A stretch of DNA of 64,000 nucleotides from Heyndrickxia acidicola (lineage in GTDB: Bacteria > Bacillota > Bacilli > Bacillales > Bacillaceae_C): positions 62,001 to 126,000 of the forward strand of contig NZ_LWJG01000004.1 of NCBI RefSeq assembly GCF_001636425.1, in the 5' to 3' direction. Each line of letters opens with the position of its first letter. The first letter of the stretch is position 1. The position numbers and the translations under genes were made by a program. Positions 26,545 through 36,233 of the stretch are shown here, piece after piece. The notes under the pieces are model-generated. The model ran no database searches and was not told the origin of the DNA. It saw only the letters and a list, made by a program, of their open reading frames with translations.

Positions 26545-26778
26545 TTAAAGTAATTCATGTTGCTTTCTCATATATGAATTTAATATGAATTTAAGTGAGT
26601 ATTCAATGTGTGCCCATTTAATTCCAAATTCAACCTCTTTGTTGGACGGTAATCTACAAGACAAAATTGTTTCAGTTTTGTATTTCACTCCTTGTCGCGT
26701 AAGCCATTCGTGAAGCGGAAGAATTGCCACTTCAAGTATACTAATGGTTATTGTTGTAGAACTTTTTCTGTAATGCAC
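26545..26778 (-). CDS. hypothetical protein, 77 aa (doubtful)
   Basis: A frame with a GTG start and no good ribosome-binding site. It contains LSCRLPSNKEVEFGIKWAHI and ends YMRKQHELL, which looks like coding sequence rather than a shadow, but I recognise no family. It may be the end of a decayed gene. Confidence 0.3.
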   Translation of the reverse strand: MHYRKSSTTITISILEVAILPLHEWLTRQGVKYKTETILSCRLPSNKEVEFGIKWAHIEYSLKFILNSYMRKQHELL

Positions 26779-27539
26779 CTTTTTTTGAACGATTTACTAT
26801 ACCAATACCACATTTCTTTAATAAAAATAGCCTATATAAAAAATAAGGACATTTTAATCACAGACGATGCCTCCATTCTTCCTTCCGTCCACTAGCGCAA
26901 AGAATTAGTTAGTTTTCGGTTAGAAAATAATGAAGAATTCCTCATGTGAAAAGCATAGAGTTGTAGAATATAAGTAAAGTGTAGAATACATGTGGGAGAG
27001 AGAATTTAAAAGAGTTATCTTTATATCAACTATCAATTTTACTCTATATAAAGATAGCGAAACTTCCAGGCAATCCAGCATGTGTACGCCCAAGGGTAAA
27101 TTTATTTTATTTAATTTATAGCAGTAAATGCTGTTTTAATGTCTTGTCCCTTTTATCTTCAATCAGTAGGCATATGGATGATTACCCCTGCCTATAGTTA
27201 TTTAAATTTTAAAACCGTCCATTCTCCCACTTCTTGAAAAACCATTTTTTTGTAAAATAAGCATGCACCAGGACTTGTATATAAAAGATAAATGTTTTCC
27301 CCTCCATAAATGACTTCTCTGCATAGCTTATCCACCACATGTGCTCCATATAGGATAAGTATCCACCCCTGCAAAATGGCTGTTTTCTTTCTATTTTTGT
27401 GGAAGCTGTAGAGGTCATAACCCTATTTACTTCAGTATAAAAGGTTCTAGTTACGGTTGTACCTACTAACTCCATTTGCTTGATAATAAATTACTTTCTA
27501 ATTAGATACATAGAAAACAAGCTAGTTATAAGAATTAAA
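26779..27539. other. intergenic
   Basis: Contains short AT-rich direct stretches and the near-inverted pair AAAGAGTTATCTTTATAT / ATATAAAGATAG (about 27010-27056), which may form a hairpin. No gene is supported. Confidence 0.35.
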
Positions 27540-27599
27540 TCATTCTCTTGAGATGAACTTCTTTTGTGTGTGTTGCTTTTGAAGATGGCAAACTTCCAT
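27540..27599 (-). CDS. tiny reading frame, 19 aa
   Basis: ATG 7 nt after AGGAAGGAG; encodes MEVCHLQKQHTQKKFISRE. The ribosome-binding site is excellent, the peptide basic. It may be a leader peptide or a gene start left by deletion. Confidence 0.25.
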   Translation of the reverse strand: MEVCHLQKQHTQKKFISRE

Positions 27600-27624
27600 T
27601 AATGTTCTCCTTCCTTTTTCTACA

Positions 27625-27669
27625 CTATACTTCTAAGCGACCATTTTCCAATTGATCTTGAGAAAGCAT
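27625..27669 (-). CDS. tiny reading frame, 14 aa
   Basis: ATG after AAAGGAGTTGATGA; encodes MLSQDQLENGRLEV, just upstream of the 19-aa frame and divergent from parM. Tandem perfect ribosome-binding sites suggest a former operon start. Confidence 0.25.
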   Translation of the reverse strand: MLSQDQLENGRLEV

Positions 27670-27776
27670 TCATCAACTCCTTTCATCAAATAGAACAGCC
27701 GTCTTCTTTTTTGGATCTACTCTTTTTACTCTCCAAATGCTTTTAGATTCTATGGTTTGTTATGAAAAGTATAAAA

Positions 27777-27826
27777 GCATGCAAATTGCATACAAAACTT
27801 GACTATTGCATGCAATTTGCATACAA
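27777..27826 (+). promoter_or_regulatory. parM promoter with duplicated operator
   Basis: TTGACT (27799-27804), 17 bp, TACAAT (27822-27827). Two near-identical 19-mers, GCATGCAAATTGCATACAA (27777-27795) and GCATGCAATTTGCATACAA (27808-27826), are set 31 bp apart, three helical turns, one before and one inside the promoter. This is the layout of an autorepressor site, most likely for ParR. Confidence 0.75.
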
Positions 27827-27831
27827 TATAC

Positions 27832-27848
27832 TAAACTACTAAATTATA
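27832..27848. repeat. motif shared with the region before the MerR-like gene
   Basis: TAAACTACTAAATTATA in the parM leader recurs as TAAACTACTAAAATTATA at 30212-30229. Confidence 0.5.
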
Positions 27849-27878
27849 CTAGTTATTCCAAGGAGGAATTAATCAAAA

Positions 27879-29018
27879 ATGGCTAGATTTGTATCAATCG
27901 ATATTGGAAACGATGCGGTAAAAGGTTATTTAGGAACCATTGAAAACCAAGTGTACATACCGAATGTCATAGCCACAGCGAATGACCGTGAGATTGTTGA
28001 AATGGAAAAGAACATATTAAACGCTCTACATGTAGAGATAACATCCTCTGCTTTAAAGGCTAAAAATGGCTGTTTTGCTGTAGGAAAACTGGCTTCCAAA
28101 TATCCTAACAATGATGAATTAACACCTGATCAGGATAAAGCGGAAAGCGATCAACCCATTGTCATGCTTTTAACAACATTGGCTTACGATGCAGTCAACA
28201 ATTTCAAGGAAGAAGATGGCGTAATCGAGGCTACATATTATCTATCAACTGGGCTACCCCTTGATGAAACGAAGCATGGAAAAGCAAAAGATTTTCGAAA
28301 AAAGCTTAAAACTTCTCAGCATGAAGTGAAATTCTTAAAAACTCCTTCACTAGAAGGCAAAGTCGTTCACATTAAATTTGAACAGGTTCTTGTGAATACA
28401 GAAGGTTTTGCGGCTTTTGTAGACCTTACTACCAATAATGATGGTTCAACGAAAAATGAAGAATTAATGGGAAAAACGATTCTCATCAACGATATTGGCG
28501 GTCTTTCAACGGATTCTGCCGTCATTACAGCTGAATCTGAAGTAGACAATGAATTCAGTAACGGTATTAAACGGGGCGTTTCTACTTATTTGGATAACAT
28601 CATTCGTAAAGTATATTCTAAATACAAGTACACCATTAAAAGCCGCAGGACACTTGTAGAAATCATTACAAATGAACAACCAGATGAACAGTATCACATT
28701 TGGGTGGATGGAAATCGTGTTTCCATTAAAGATATTATTGATGAAGAACTAACAGTGTTGGCAAAAGAAGAATACAAGCTAATTAAGGACATATGGAGAA
28801 ACGTGCCGGATATCCGATTGAGCTATCAAATTGGTGGCGGATCCCTTGTATTAAAACCGTATTTAACAGAGATTAATCATGCGGATAAGAACTATCCTCT
28901 TCGTTTTGTGTCTGAAGAAGACAGCATTTGGATGATTGCACGGGCATATTTTAAGATTTTACTGATGTACTTACAAAGCAAAGGAATTTCCACTGAAGCA
29001 GCTGCGGCTAAAGAGTGA
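27879..29018 (+). CDS. parM: ParM/StbA-like actin-type partition protein
   Basis: A 379-aa actin-fold ATPase. Phosphate loop 1 is SIDIGNDAVKG (6-16), loop 2 NDIGGLSTD (about 203), and the adenosine motif QIGGGSLVLKP. Such proteins form dynamic filaments that push sister plasmids apart. The start ATG follows CAAGGAGG. Its gene is followed 6 nt later by parR. The sequence is of the Bacillus plasmid type, distant from E. coli R1 ParM. Confidence 0.9.
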   Translation: MARFVSIDIGNDAVKGYLGTIENQVYIPNVIATANDREIVEMEKNILNALHVEITSSALKAKNGCFAVGKLASKYPNNDELTPDQDKAESDQPIVMLLTTLAYDAVNNFKEEDGVIEATYYLSTGLPLDETKHGKAKDFRKKLKTSQHEVKFLKTPSLEGKVVHIKFEQVLVNTEGFAAFVDLTTNNDGSTKNEELMGKTILINDIGGLSTDSAVITAESEVDNEFSNGIKRGVSTYLDNIIRKVYSKYKYTIKSRRTLVEIITNEQPDEQYHIWVDGNRVSIKDIIDEELTVLAKEEYKLIKDIWRNVPDIRLSYQIGGGSLVLKPYLTEINHADKNYPLRFVSEEDSIWMIARAYFKILLMYLQSKGISTEAAAAKE

Positions 29019-29024
29019 TGAATA

Positions 29025-29453
29025 ATGGAACAATTTGGGCCAGGAAAAACCATCTCTTTTCGACTGCCATCCGATACTCCTACTCATGTCAGTGACTATC
29101 TTATAAAGAGAAAGCATGACTTAGGAAGAAAATTCAGCGGTGAAATGGCTCCCCTTTTTGTCGATGCCGTTTCAAAAAAAGCTCTAGGGAAAGACTTTAA
29201 AGACGAACTTACTATATCTATCCCTACTGGTTTAACGTCACAACAAAAAGAATGGTTGTCTCACCCTCATACCCGTGCGTTAATTTCGCAACTCTTGTAT
29301 CAAGTTGTCACAAAGCCTGAGGTGGGATTTGAATTTAAACCATCTTCTGCTTCCGAACCGAAACAAGAAGAAACTGCTGGTTTTAAAACCAACAGTATGA
29401 TTCAACGCTTTGCTGAAAAAACCTTTTTAAACTTTGATGAAGACGATGACTAA
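29025..29453 (+). CDS. parR: ParR-like adaptor
   Basis: A 142-aa protein right behind parM. Residues 5-60 (KTISFRLPSDTPTHVSDYLI...) fit a ribbon-helix-helix DNA-binding domain; the acidic tail (FLNFDEDDD) and preceding helix NSMIQRFAEKTF resemble the ParM-binding C-terminus of ParR proteins. Assignment is by position and layout, not clear sequence similarity. Confidence 0.75.
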   Translation: MEQFGPGKTISFRLPSDTPTHVSDYLIKRKHDLGRKFSGEMAPLFVDAVSKKALGKDFKDELTISIPTGLTSQQKEWLSHPHTRALISQLLYQVVTKPEVGFEFKPSSASEPKQEETAGFKTNSMIQRFAEKTFLNFDEDDD

Positions 29454-29480
29454 CTCCATCTTTGATGGAGTTTTTCTTTT
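29452..29480 (+). terminator. terminator of parMR
   Basis: AACTCCATC-TTT-GATGGAGTT followed by a T run, overlapping the parR stop codon. Confidence 0.88.
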
Positions 29481-29721
29481 TGTTCCCCCTTTTTGTGTAA
29501 TACAAGGATAGTATAGTATACAAGTGGTCAACTAGTAATATCTATAGATGTGCCCTCCTTCCCTTTTTCGATAAAACCTTCACTCGACAGTGAATTTCTT
29601 CTATAATTGTAGTATCCTTATGTACTCTACTAGTAGATTCATCTATGCTTGTAGTCTATAATGGCATTCATAGCCGGACAACCATGCCAGTGGAATCCCT
29701 TTTGAGAGTTTCATTTTTTTG

Positions 29722-30306
29722 ATTTGTAGACCACATGTTATATGGAATCAATTTGTAGACAACACTCTGTAGACCATAATTGCAGAATACTCTATTTGTA
29801 CAAAACAATTAGATTCAGAATATGTGATTTAACTCACAATGTTTAAGGAAGTGTAGACTATATGTTGAATGTGATTCATTTGTAGAGTACAATCTGTATT
29901 CCATATGTATACGCCTAACAATAAATACTCCACACAACAATTCGAAAATCTGTTTAATTGATTTTATAATAGAAGGATATTATAAAATTGTGGTGTATAT
30001 GTAGTGTGGGGACCATTTGTAGAGTTGAATTTGTGCTGTTTGAAGAAAAAATCGATAATGCACGTGGAGGATAAACTAATATCCTTTGTATTGTGGTTCA
30101 TTTGTGATCTACACAATCTATGTAGACAACAAATGTAAGAGTGGATTGATTAGACATAGAAGGGAATCCTATGATAAGGTTCCTAAAAAGACGGGCAATT
30201 AAGTAGTTTATTAAACTACTAAAATTATAAATCAAAGGTTTAATTGAATTAGTTATAGCTATTATAAGGGGATTTGTTGGGTGTGGTTCATTTGTATTCC
30301 ACATAA
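29722..30306. repeat. five-fold imperfect repeat, candidate centromere
   Basis: The motif CATTTGTAGAC and variants (TTTGTAGA, TCTGTAGACC, ATGTAGACAACA, CATTTGTATTCCACA) recur. Units of about 50 bp start near 29722, 29851, 29993, 30084 and 30271. Units 1 and 2 share internal spacing: three TGTAG cores about 26 and 16 bp apart. The region is noncoding, AT-rich and lies between parR and a MerR-like gene. Confidence 0.6.
30202..30229. repeat. palindrome and parM-leader motif
   Basis: AGTAGTTTA-T-TAAACTACT is a perfect 9-1-9 inverted repeat, followed by AAAATTATA; the right half matches the parM leader at 27832-27848. Confidence 0.55.
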
Positions 30307-30362
30307 CCCTTATATAGTACAAAGAATGCAGCTCAACAATCGATACTAAGAGGAGGATCTTT

Positions 30363-31049
30363 ATGGAAGAACAGCATTTTTGGAAGATAGGCGACTTTAT
30401 TGAAGTGATAAAGTCGAAGCTTGATAATCAAAGCATGCATAGTAACACTGTAGATGGCTGGTTTAAGCGTCTGGAAACAGAAAGAGTTCATTACATAAAC
30501 CGAACACTTGAAACCAATGAAAAGATTTATGATGATTTGGATTTAAAAATAGCTTTGTTCATTAAAAAGAGAAGGGAAGAGAAATGGTCGTTATCTTCCA
30601 TAATGGAGGATTTACCTAATTTTATTGATGTAAGACCGTTTCCTTTGGAGGATATTGCCACGAAGCAGACACCGAGTTTGGACAATATCGAGCTGTTGAA
30701 GAAACAAATAACTGATGAGGTCAGAAAAACATACGAGGAAATGGCTGCAGCCAACCTGGAAGAATTGAAATATCAATATGAACAATTGCTCCTAAATTTG
30801 CCTAAATTGCCGACACCTATAGAGCAAAAAGAACAACGGTTTCAAGAACTTGTGAGTAGAAAAAGGGTGGAAAGTAAGCTGGAAGATGAGGCCTTGAAAA
30901 AATGGGAGTCGTTACCTGAATCTGAACGCCTGAAAAAAGCTGGCCTTTTTAGAAAAGAAGTGGATGTAGACAAAAAAACTCAGTTTATTAGGCAGTATGT
31001 AAATGAACATTTTGAAGTGCGACTGCGAGAAGAGATGGGGCTAAATTAA
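30363..31049 (+). CDS. MerR-like HTH and coiled-coil DNA-binding protein
   Basis: A 228-aa protein. Residues about 5-85 (WKIGDFIEVI..., VDGWFKRLETERVHYINRTL, IYDDLDLKIALFIKKRREEK) show the MerR-type winged helix as in TubY and RacA. Residues about 110-195 are a heptad-rich coiled coil (LKKQITDEVRKTYEEMAAAN...). A basic tail follows. The start has AGAGGAGG. Proteins of this type regulate or anchor plasmid partition complexes. Its place behind parMR and the repeats suggests a third partition component. Family assignment is tentative. Confidence 0.65.
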   Translation: MEEQHFWKIGDFIEVIKSKLDNQSMHSNTVDGWFKRLETERVHYINRTLETNEKIYDDLDLKIALFIKKRREEKWSLSSIMEDLPNFIDVRPFPLEDIATKQTPSLDNIELLKKQITDEVRKTYEEMAAANLEELKYQYEQLLLNLPKLPTPIEQKEQRFQELVSRKRVESKLEDEALKKWESLPESERLKKAGLFRKEVDVDKKTQFIRQYVNEHFEVRLREEMGLN

Positions 31050-31431
31050 TCAATTCTGACAACTTGCTATGTTAGAAATGAGTACCATTCTAGTGGAAAA
31101 ACTGTAACTGAATTGGAATGCATATATCCAACGATTTCAGTTTGGAGTGCGACCTCTGATCCTGTTGCGAACGACTTATCTTTATGCCTATCAACAATCA
31201 CTTTACCTGTATTCTCTAATGGCATATTTGCTTCTTTAACTAATGTTTCGAAGAATGATAATATCACGCTCGAGATACAGGCTGTATCCTTGGTCGCTCT
31301 TACTGAACGAGTAGCCCAAATAGTATAAAAGAAAACTGCAACGAAACTTAATTACTTATAGAGAACACATCAAAGAGATTCTTATTCAGAGTCTCTTTGA
31401 TCTTAATTTTTAACCAATATGCAAAGATGAT
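31050..31431. other. intergenic with possible remnant gene
   Basis: A 71-codon plus frame at 31113 (MECIYPTISVWSATSDPVAN...) lacks a ribosome-binding site and family features; it may be the tail of a lost gene. Confidence 0.3.
31369..31411 (+). terminator. hairpin between the remnant and DUF3231 gene
   Basis: ATCAAAGAGA (31369-31378) pairs with TCTCTTTGAT (31392-31401), followed on the plus strand by CTTAATTTTTA. Confidence 0.6.
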
Positions 31432-32427
31432 TTAGGATAATTCTTTACGATCATCCGCCAGGGGTAAACTTTCTATCCATCCTTTTTTTAACATCAATTT
31501 ACCGAAAAATGAAATTATTTTTAAATCCCTAATAATTGCCGCATCACAATGTCCAATTATATCTATTCTCATGCTTGTAACCATAGCTGACGCATAATAT
31601 GTTGATGCTAAATGGAATAAAAATCCTATATGAAATGTCATAAGTTTTTCTGAAAATGGTGCAACGTTAGAATTAGTGTACTCGCCATCTAATAAATTAG
31701 GCGTATGAAGATTCTCCTCCGCAAGTACAGAAGTAAAAACATCAATATTTTTACTAATTGCCTTTAAGCAATGATCCAAAAATTCATGAATCTCACTGTC
31801 GTGAATAACTTGTTTAAATCCATTGATGAGGGTTTTGGTTACAATGCTCTTTTTTAAATTAAAATAGATATTTCCCGTTTCCATTGAATTCAAAGGTCTT
31901 TTATTCCCGAATATCTCCAAAAAATACTTCATTTCTGTAATGGGTTTGCTCTTGTTTTCCGTTGAAAAATATGGGGATCGCTGATAAATGTCTTTAGATA
32001 ACAGGATATCGATCGATTTATTGTAAAGATCCATCGTATCATTAATGCATTCATAAAAATGATCTCTTATATCTTTTCTGGCAGCTACACTAAAAGAAAG
32101 AGTATATCCAGCTAAGCCGTGCATGGTCATATCATGTATATAAATTAGCCAAAACTTTGCTGTAAATAAAGGAGGAGCATTTAGGTTTACATCTTCCTCG
32201 GTAAATCCTTGTGGAAGCTCTAATTTTTCTGATTCAAAAATACTTTCTATTTTTTTTATATGCTTATTAGATAGCCCTAATGTAAATTTAAAAAGAGAGA
32301 TGGTCTCGGGATCTTTACTGGTTGCTATCACATGCTTACTAATGCAAGTTGACATAGTAGTTTGAATATATTGAGTCCATAATCCTGTAATTTCTGAAGA
32401 TGTCAATCTAATTTCCTTGTTCTTCAA
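31432..32427 (-). CDS. DUF3231 family protein, paralogue 1
   Basis: A 331-aa protein with two similar all-helical halves (each about 150 aa), the ferritin-like DUF3231 pattern: LTSSEITGLWTQYIQTTMST, EEDVNLNAPPLFTAKFW in half one, and again PNLLDGEYTNSN before LMTFHIGFLFHLASTYY in half two. The function is unknown; members are common in spore-forming Bacillaceae. Start ATG after GGGAGGTAG. A second copy lies at 33237. Confidence 0.85.
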   Translation of the reverse strand: MKNKEIRLTSSEITGLWTQYIQTTMSTCISKHVIATSKDPETISLFKFTLGLSNKHIKKIESIFESEKLELPQGFTEEDVNLNAPPLFTAKFWLIYIHDMTMHGLAGYTLSFSVAARKDIRDHFYECINDTMDLYNKSIDILLSKDIYQRSPYFSTENKSKPITEMKYFLEIFGNKRPLNSMETGNIYFNLKKSIVTKTLINGFKQVIHDSEIHEFLDHCLKAISKNIDVFTSVLAEENLHTPNLLDGEYTNSNVAPFSEKLMTFHIGFLFHLASTYYASAMVTSMRIDIIGHCDAAIIRDLKIISFFGKLMLKKGWIESLPLADDRKELS

Positions 32428-32523
32428 AAGACGCTACCTCCCTGTTATTCAAGCTTTTTTGTTATTATGTTCCCAAACGTTTTTATTATTAGCGTCAATT
32501 ACTAAATAGAAAATAAAAACCAT

Positions 32524-32714
32524 CAAGAGATTGGTTTTCTTGGTGGAGTAGTAATTATTCGAGATGGTTTAGGGGACTAAATACTGCATCTACTTTATGG
32601 TGTGCAGCCGCAGTAGGTATACTAGTAGGAACTGGTTTTTTAGAAGACGGCAATATTGGGGCTCTTGGTGTCATTTTAGTTCATATTAAGCTAAGAACGA
32701 TAGCGTTATTTTAA
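32524..32714 (+). pseudogene. MgtC/SapB family remnant
   Basis: The plus strand encodes QEIGFLGGVVIIRDGL, then, one frame off, GLNTASTLWCAAAVGILVGT, GFLEDGNIGALGVILVHIKL and RTIALF. This is the conserved MgtC core (GIGFLGAG...GLTTAA). Front part and frame are lost. Confidence 0.7.
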
Positions 32715-33236
32715 ATAGAAAAGCACGAAATCACATGTTAGAGTTTTGTTAATGCATATGGTTTAGATGGAAGGAATAGGTCTAAAAGAATGGTACTGTG
32801 AAGGTATTGAGGATGGGAAAAGTAATTTTTAGAGCGCTTTTACATTGTGATACAATAAAAAGCTTCGTTAATTAAAAAGATAATAAGTCGACTAAATTTA
32901 GAAAATGGTGTAACTGCTGTTGAATGGAAGTCTGCTGTAAGAACAGAAGAAGGGTAGATATTGGTAAACTTGATTTGATAAGGGCATGATAAAGGGTAAA
33001 TCTCTATGCAAACTAATATTTATTCATATTTGTGAAGCAATGCTTACTGCACAGACAGTTTTGTGCAATAATGGAAGTCTAATTAAATGAATTGGAAAAT
33101 GACAGGAATTCACAAGGAGCTGTTTTCTCAACTGATTCAAATTAAGGAAAATGTGCAAAAAAAGGTTATGTGAAATTATAAATTGTTTTGTAAGATCACT
33201 ACTAAAATAATCGAAAGCGAGTTGTTAAACTCGCTT
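32715..33236. other. intergenic
   Basis: Fragmented sequence with no frame over 40 codons. GCGAGTTGTTAAACTCGC (about 33218-33235) forms a small hairpin ahead of T's that probably ends the DUF3231 transcript upstream or downstream. Confidence 0.4.
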
Positions 33237-34214
33237 TTATTTTCGGTTCACCGCTTGAGGTGGCTGCTCCATCCACTCATGATCAATCATCAAATTCATT
33301 CCATCCTCTGCCAGTATTAATAACTTTGCTATGGAGGCTGTATAATGTGCCCCCAAATCACGGCGCATGCTGACAGACAATGCCGTGCCATAATAAGCAA
33401 TCGCAGCATTTATTAATTGACATGTATGAAACATCTTTAATTTATCAGAAAAAGGCGACTGGTTAGATGGTATTATCTTATCCTCCATGGACGGAGGTGA
33501 TGGTATATCACTTTCTGATAATACTGAGTAAAACAACTGGCAATGGGAGTCAGCAACCTTTATCAATCGCCCAAAATAGTCTTTGACTTTTTGATTTTTC
33601 GATACTTGAGAAAACCCCATTACTAATGCTTTTGATAAACTCGATTTTTGTAAGTTCACCGTGAGATTAGACATTTCAATCGCATTCAAAGGCCTTTTCT
33701 CCCCAACCCATCCTGCCAAAAAATGCTGTTTTTTAATATATTCAGCCGAATCACTTGGATGAAGACTAGCTGGTCGAACAAAAATCCCTTTTTCAAGCAT
33801 GAGATGCAAGGATTGATTAAGAAAGTTCAGGCTATCTTTTATACATTCTTGGTAGTATTGAAGAATGTCCCCCCTTGTCGCTGCAGCAATAGCTAATGAG
33901 TAGCCATCCATACCATAAATCGACATTGTATAAAGATAATGAAGCCAAAAAACATCGTCATACAGTGGGGGTGCTGATGTGTCAACATCCTCATCCGTAA
34001 AACCAATAGGAATAGGGTATTGTTCTGCTTCAAAAAAAAATCGAATTTTTTCAAGGTGATTTTCCGAACTCCGCATTGCTTGGTTGTAGATAGAACGAAT
34101 ATCGTTATCTTTAACAGTGGCAAGGACATGTTTTTTTATACAAACATCTAGACTATCCGTAATAAATTGCATCCAAAGGCTCGCGACTTCTGAGGAAGTC
34201 AATGGTATAGTCAT
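33237..34214 (-). CDS. DUF3231 family protein, paralogue 2
   Basis: A 325-aa paralogue of the 31432-32427 protein: LTSSEVASLWMQFITDSLDV, GFTDEDVDTSAPPLYDDVFW and GEKRPLNAIEMSNLTVNLQK are in matching positions. The copies differ at more than half of the residues, so the duplication is old. Start ATG after GGGAGG. The 810-bp gap with a decayed mgtC between the copies suggests insertion after duplication. Confidence 0.85.
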   Translation of the reverse strand: MTIPLTSSEVASLWMQFITDSLDVCIKKHVLATVKDNDIRSIYNQAMRSSENHLEKIRFFFEAEQYPIPIGFTDEDVDTSAPPLYDDVFWLHYLYTMSIYGMDGYSLAIAAATRGDILQYYQECIKDSLNFLNQSLHLMLEKGIFVRPASLHPSDSAEYIKKQHFLAGWVGEKRPLNAIEMSNLTVNLQKSSLSKALVMGFSQVSKNQKVKDYFGRLIKVADSHCQLFYSVLSESDIPSPPSMEDKIIPSNQSPFSDKLKMFHTCQLINAAIAYYGTALSVSMRRDLGAHYTASIAKLLILAEDGMNLMIDHEWMEQPPQAVNRK

Positions 34215-34510
34215 AATATTTCCTCCCTTTTTGATTAGTTTGCAAAAAAATATTAATGCTTATACGTTGAACAATCCAATTCTTAGGAAAAGGATAAGAG
34301 GGATCAAGAAAAAGTAATACTTGACTTGAAGTCTTATTTTTGGCGAGGACTCCTACAATTTCTTTAAAGATGCCTATTTGAAAGATATAAAAGAACAGGA
34401 TTTGCTTTAAGTTTGTGAAATAATCTACTTAAAATAACGGGTAATTTGACACAATAGGGAATAAAATTAAAGAGCCTAACATATGCAAGTTTTTATACAT
34501 TTTTTGCGTA

Positions 34511-34561
34511 AGTAAGCCAACGAGGGAAGATATGAACCCTGCAGTGGATAGGGTATTTGGA
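34511..34561 (+). pseudogene. C-terminal scrap of a tyrosine recombinase
   Basis: Encodes SKPTREDMNPAVDRVFG, nearly the same as the end of the broken integrase at 37.8 kb (YSKPTQEDMNAAVERVFG). No other part of the gene is left in 34215-34787. Confidence 0.6.
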
Positions 34562-34732
34562 AAGGTGTATATAATATTATTTAGAATTAGTTGCAGTGAG
34601 GCGTATCATAAGTAAATGAGGTTTATTAGAAGTTTCCGTATAGGATATTAATTAAACCTGCCAGTGAAAGACTTGTCATAAATAGTGTAATGTCCTTTGG
34701 TTTATGTTGACTTTAAACCCTAATGGAAGCAA

Positions 34733-34766
34733 AAATCCCCTTCATCTTTTTAAAGTGAGGGGATTT
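34733..34766 (-). terminator. terminator of the DEAD-box gene
   Basis: Minus strand AAATCCCC...GGGGATTTTT with complementary TCAC/GTGA parts; T-rich flank. Confidence 0.75.
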
Positions 34767-34787
34767 AAGGTTTTTCTATAAAATTTT

Positions 34788-36233
34788 TTATTTAATTGCT
34801 TTGCTCACTTTTAACTTCTTTCCTTTGATAGTCGCATTTTCCATGGCTTGTAAAACTAGTGAGCCCTTTCCATTCAGAATATCAACATATGACATATGAT
34901 CCTGGATGGTTATAATGCCGATATCATCTGCTGTGACTCCAGAGATTTTTGCAATCGTTCCAACAAAATCAACAGCACGAATTTTCTTCTTTTTACCACC
35001 GTTGAAATGGAGTTTCATAATATCTTGATTAATTCGGGCTGTTTTATTATTTCTTACAATTCGCCTGCTGATAAGTTTTTCTTCGAAAGCAGCTTTTCCA
35101 TCAGCCACTTCCTGATGTCTGGGAGCTTCTATAGTAGGTATCTCAAAGCCGATGTATTTTTCAATTGCTTTAATGAACTTTCCTTCAAAAGGTGTCGAAA
35201 ACGTAATGGCCTTTCCTTTATTTCCGGCACGGCCGGTTCTCCCAGTTCGGTGCACATAGCTCTCTTTTTCCATAGGAACATCATAGTTGATGACAAGTGT
35301 CACATTATCAATATCAATACCTCTTGCAGCTACATCGGTGGCCACCAGATAGCGGAAGTTCCCCAATTTGAAGCCTTCCATAACAGCAAACCGGTCTTCT
35401 TGTTCTAGTCCCCCATGGAGTCTCTCACAATGATATCCAGCCTTATCCAGTTCGCTATACACAGTATCAACGTGTTCCTTGGTTCGGCAGAAAATGAGGC
35501 AGCTGTCTGGATTTTCTACAACCGTGACGTCTTTAAGAAGTGAAATCTTTTCTTCTTCTCTCACTTCAATTAAAGAATGTTCAATGGTATCGGCCGTTAC
35601 CCCAGTTGATTCAATCTCAATATGAATAGGATCTTTCATATATTTATGGCAAAGATTTTCAACATCTTTAGGCAAGGTAGCAGAAAAAACCATTGTTACT
35701 CGGTTTGAAGGCAGCTCTTTGATGATCGCTTCCACTTCATCGATGAAACCTCTATTAAGCATCTCATCAGCTTCATCTATGATAAGATACTTTATTTGAT
35801 CCAAAACTAGGGTTTCTCGTTGAATATGGTCCATGACCCGTCCAGGCGTACCAACGACTACATGAGTTTTCTGTTTCAATTCATCCTTTTGTTTCGTAAA
35901 AGGTTCTTTTCCATAGACGGCCACTGCTTTAATGCGCTTAAACCTTCCGATATTCGTAATATCTTCGCGGACTTGAACCGCAAGCTCCCTAGTTGGGGTA
36001 AGAATTAAGGTCTGTGGTTTTTTTTCCTCCCATTCAATCATATTGCAAACAGGAATACCAAAGGAGGCAGTCTTTCCACTTCCTGTTTGAGCTTTTACGA
36101 CAAGATCCTGATTTTCCATTGCTAATGGGATGACTTCACTTTGAACTTCTGTTGGAGTTTCGTATTTTAACACAACTAGTGCTCTTTTTATTTCTTCGCT
36201 TACATGGTAATCCGCAAAACTTCTTTTACTCAT
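34788..36233 (-). CDS. dbpA: DbpA/YxiN-type DEAD-box RNA helicase
   Basis: A 481-aa cytosolic helicase. Motifs: Q motif ([10 protein letters not shown]), [25 protein letters not shown], and HRTGRTGR in the second domain. The last 75 residues ([20 protein letters not shown]...) are the DbpA RNA-binding domain that in B. subtilis YxiN targets 23S rRNA hairpin 92, so a role in large-subunit assembly is likely. Length matches YxiN. A plasmid copy probably duplicates a chromosomal gene. Confidence 0.93.
   Translation of the reverse strand: MSKRSFADYHVSEEIKRALVVLKYETPTEVQSEVIPLAMENQDLVVKAQTGSGKTASFGIPVCNMIEWEEKKPQTLILTPTRELAVQVREDITNIGRFKRIKAVAVYGKEPFTKQKDELKQKTHVVVGTPGRVMDHIQRETLVLDQIKYLIIDEADEMLNRGFIDEVEAIIKELPSNRVTMVFSATLPKDVENLCHKYMKDPIHIEIESTGVTADTIEHSLIEVREEEKISLLKDVTVVENPDSCLIFCRTKEHVDTVYSELDKAGYHCERLHGGLEQEDRFAVMEGFKLGNFRYLVATDVAARGIDIDNVTLVINYDVPMEKESYVHRTGRTGRAGNKGKAITFSTPFEGKFIKAIEKYIGFEIPTIEAPRHQEVADGKAAFEEKLISRRIVRNNKTARINQDIMKLHFNGGKKKKIRAVDFVGTIAKISGVTADDIGIITIQDHMSYVDILNGKGSLVLQAMENATIKGKKLKVSKAIK

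Noticed and set aside
27209-27475. 88-codon minus frame
   Set aside because: No ribosome-binding site, odd aromatic composition, no domain.
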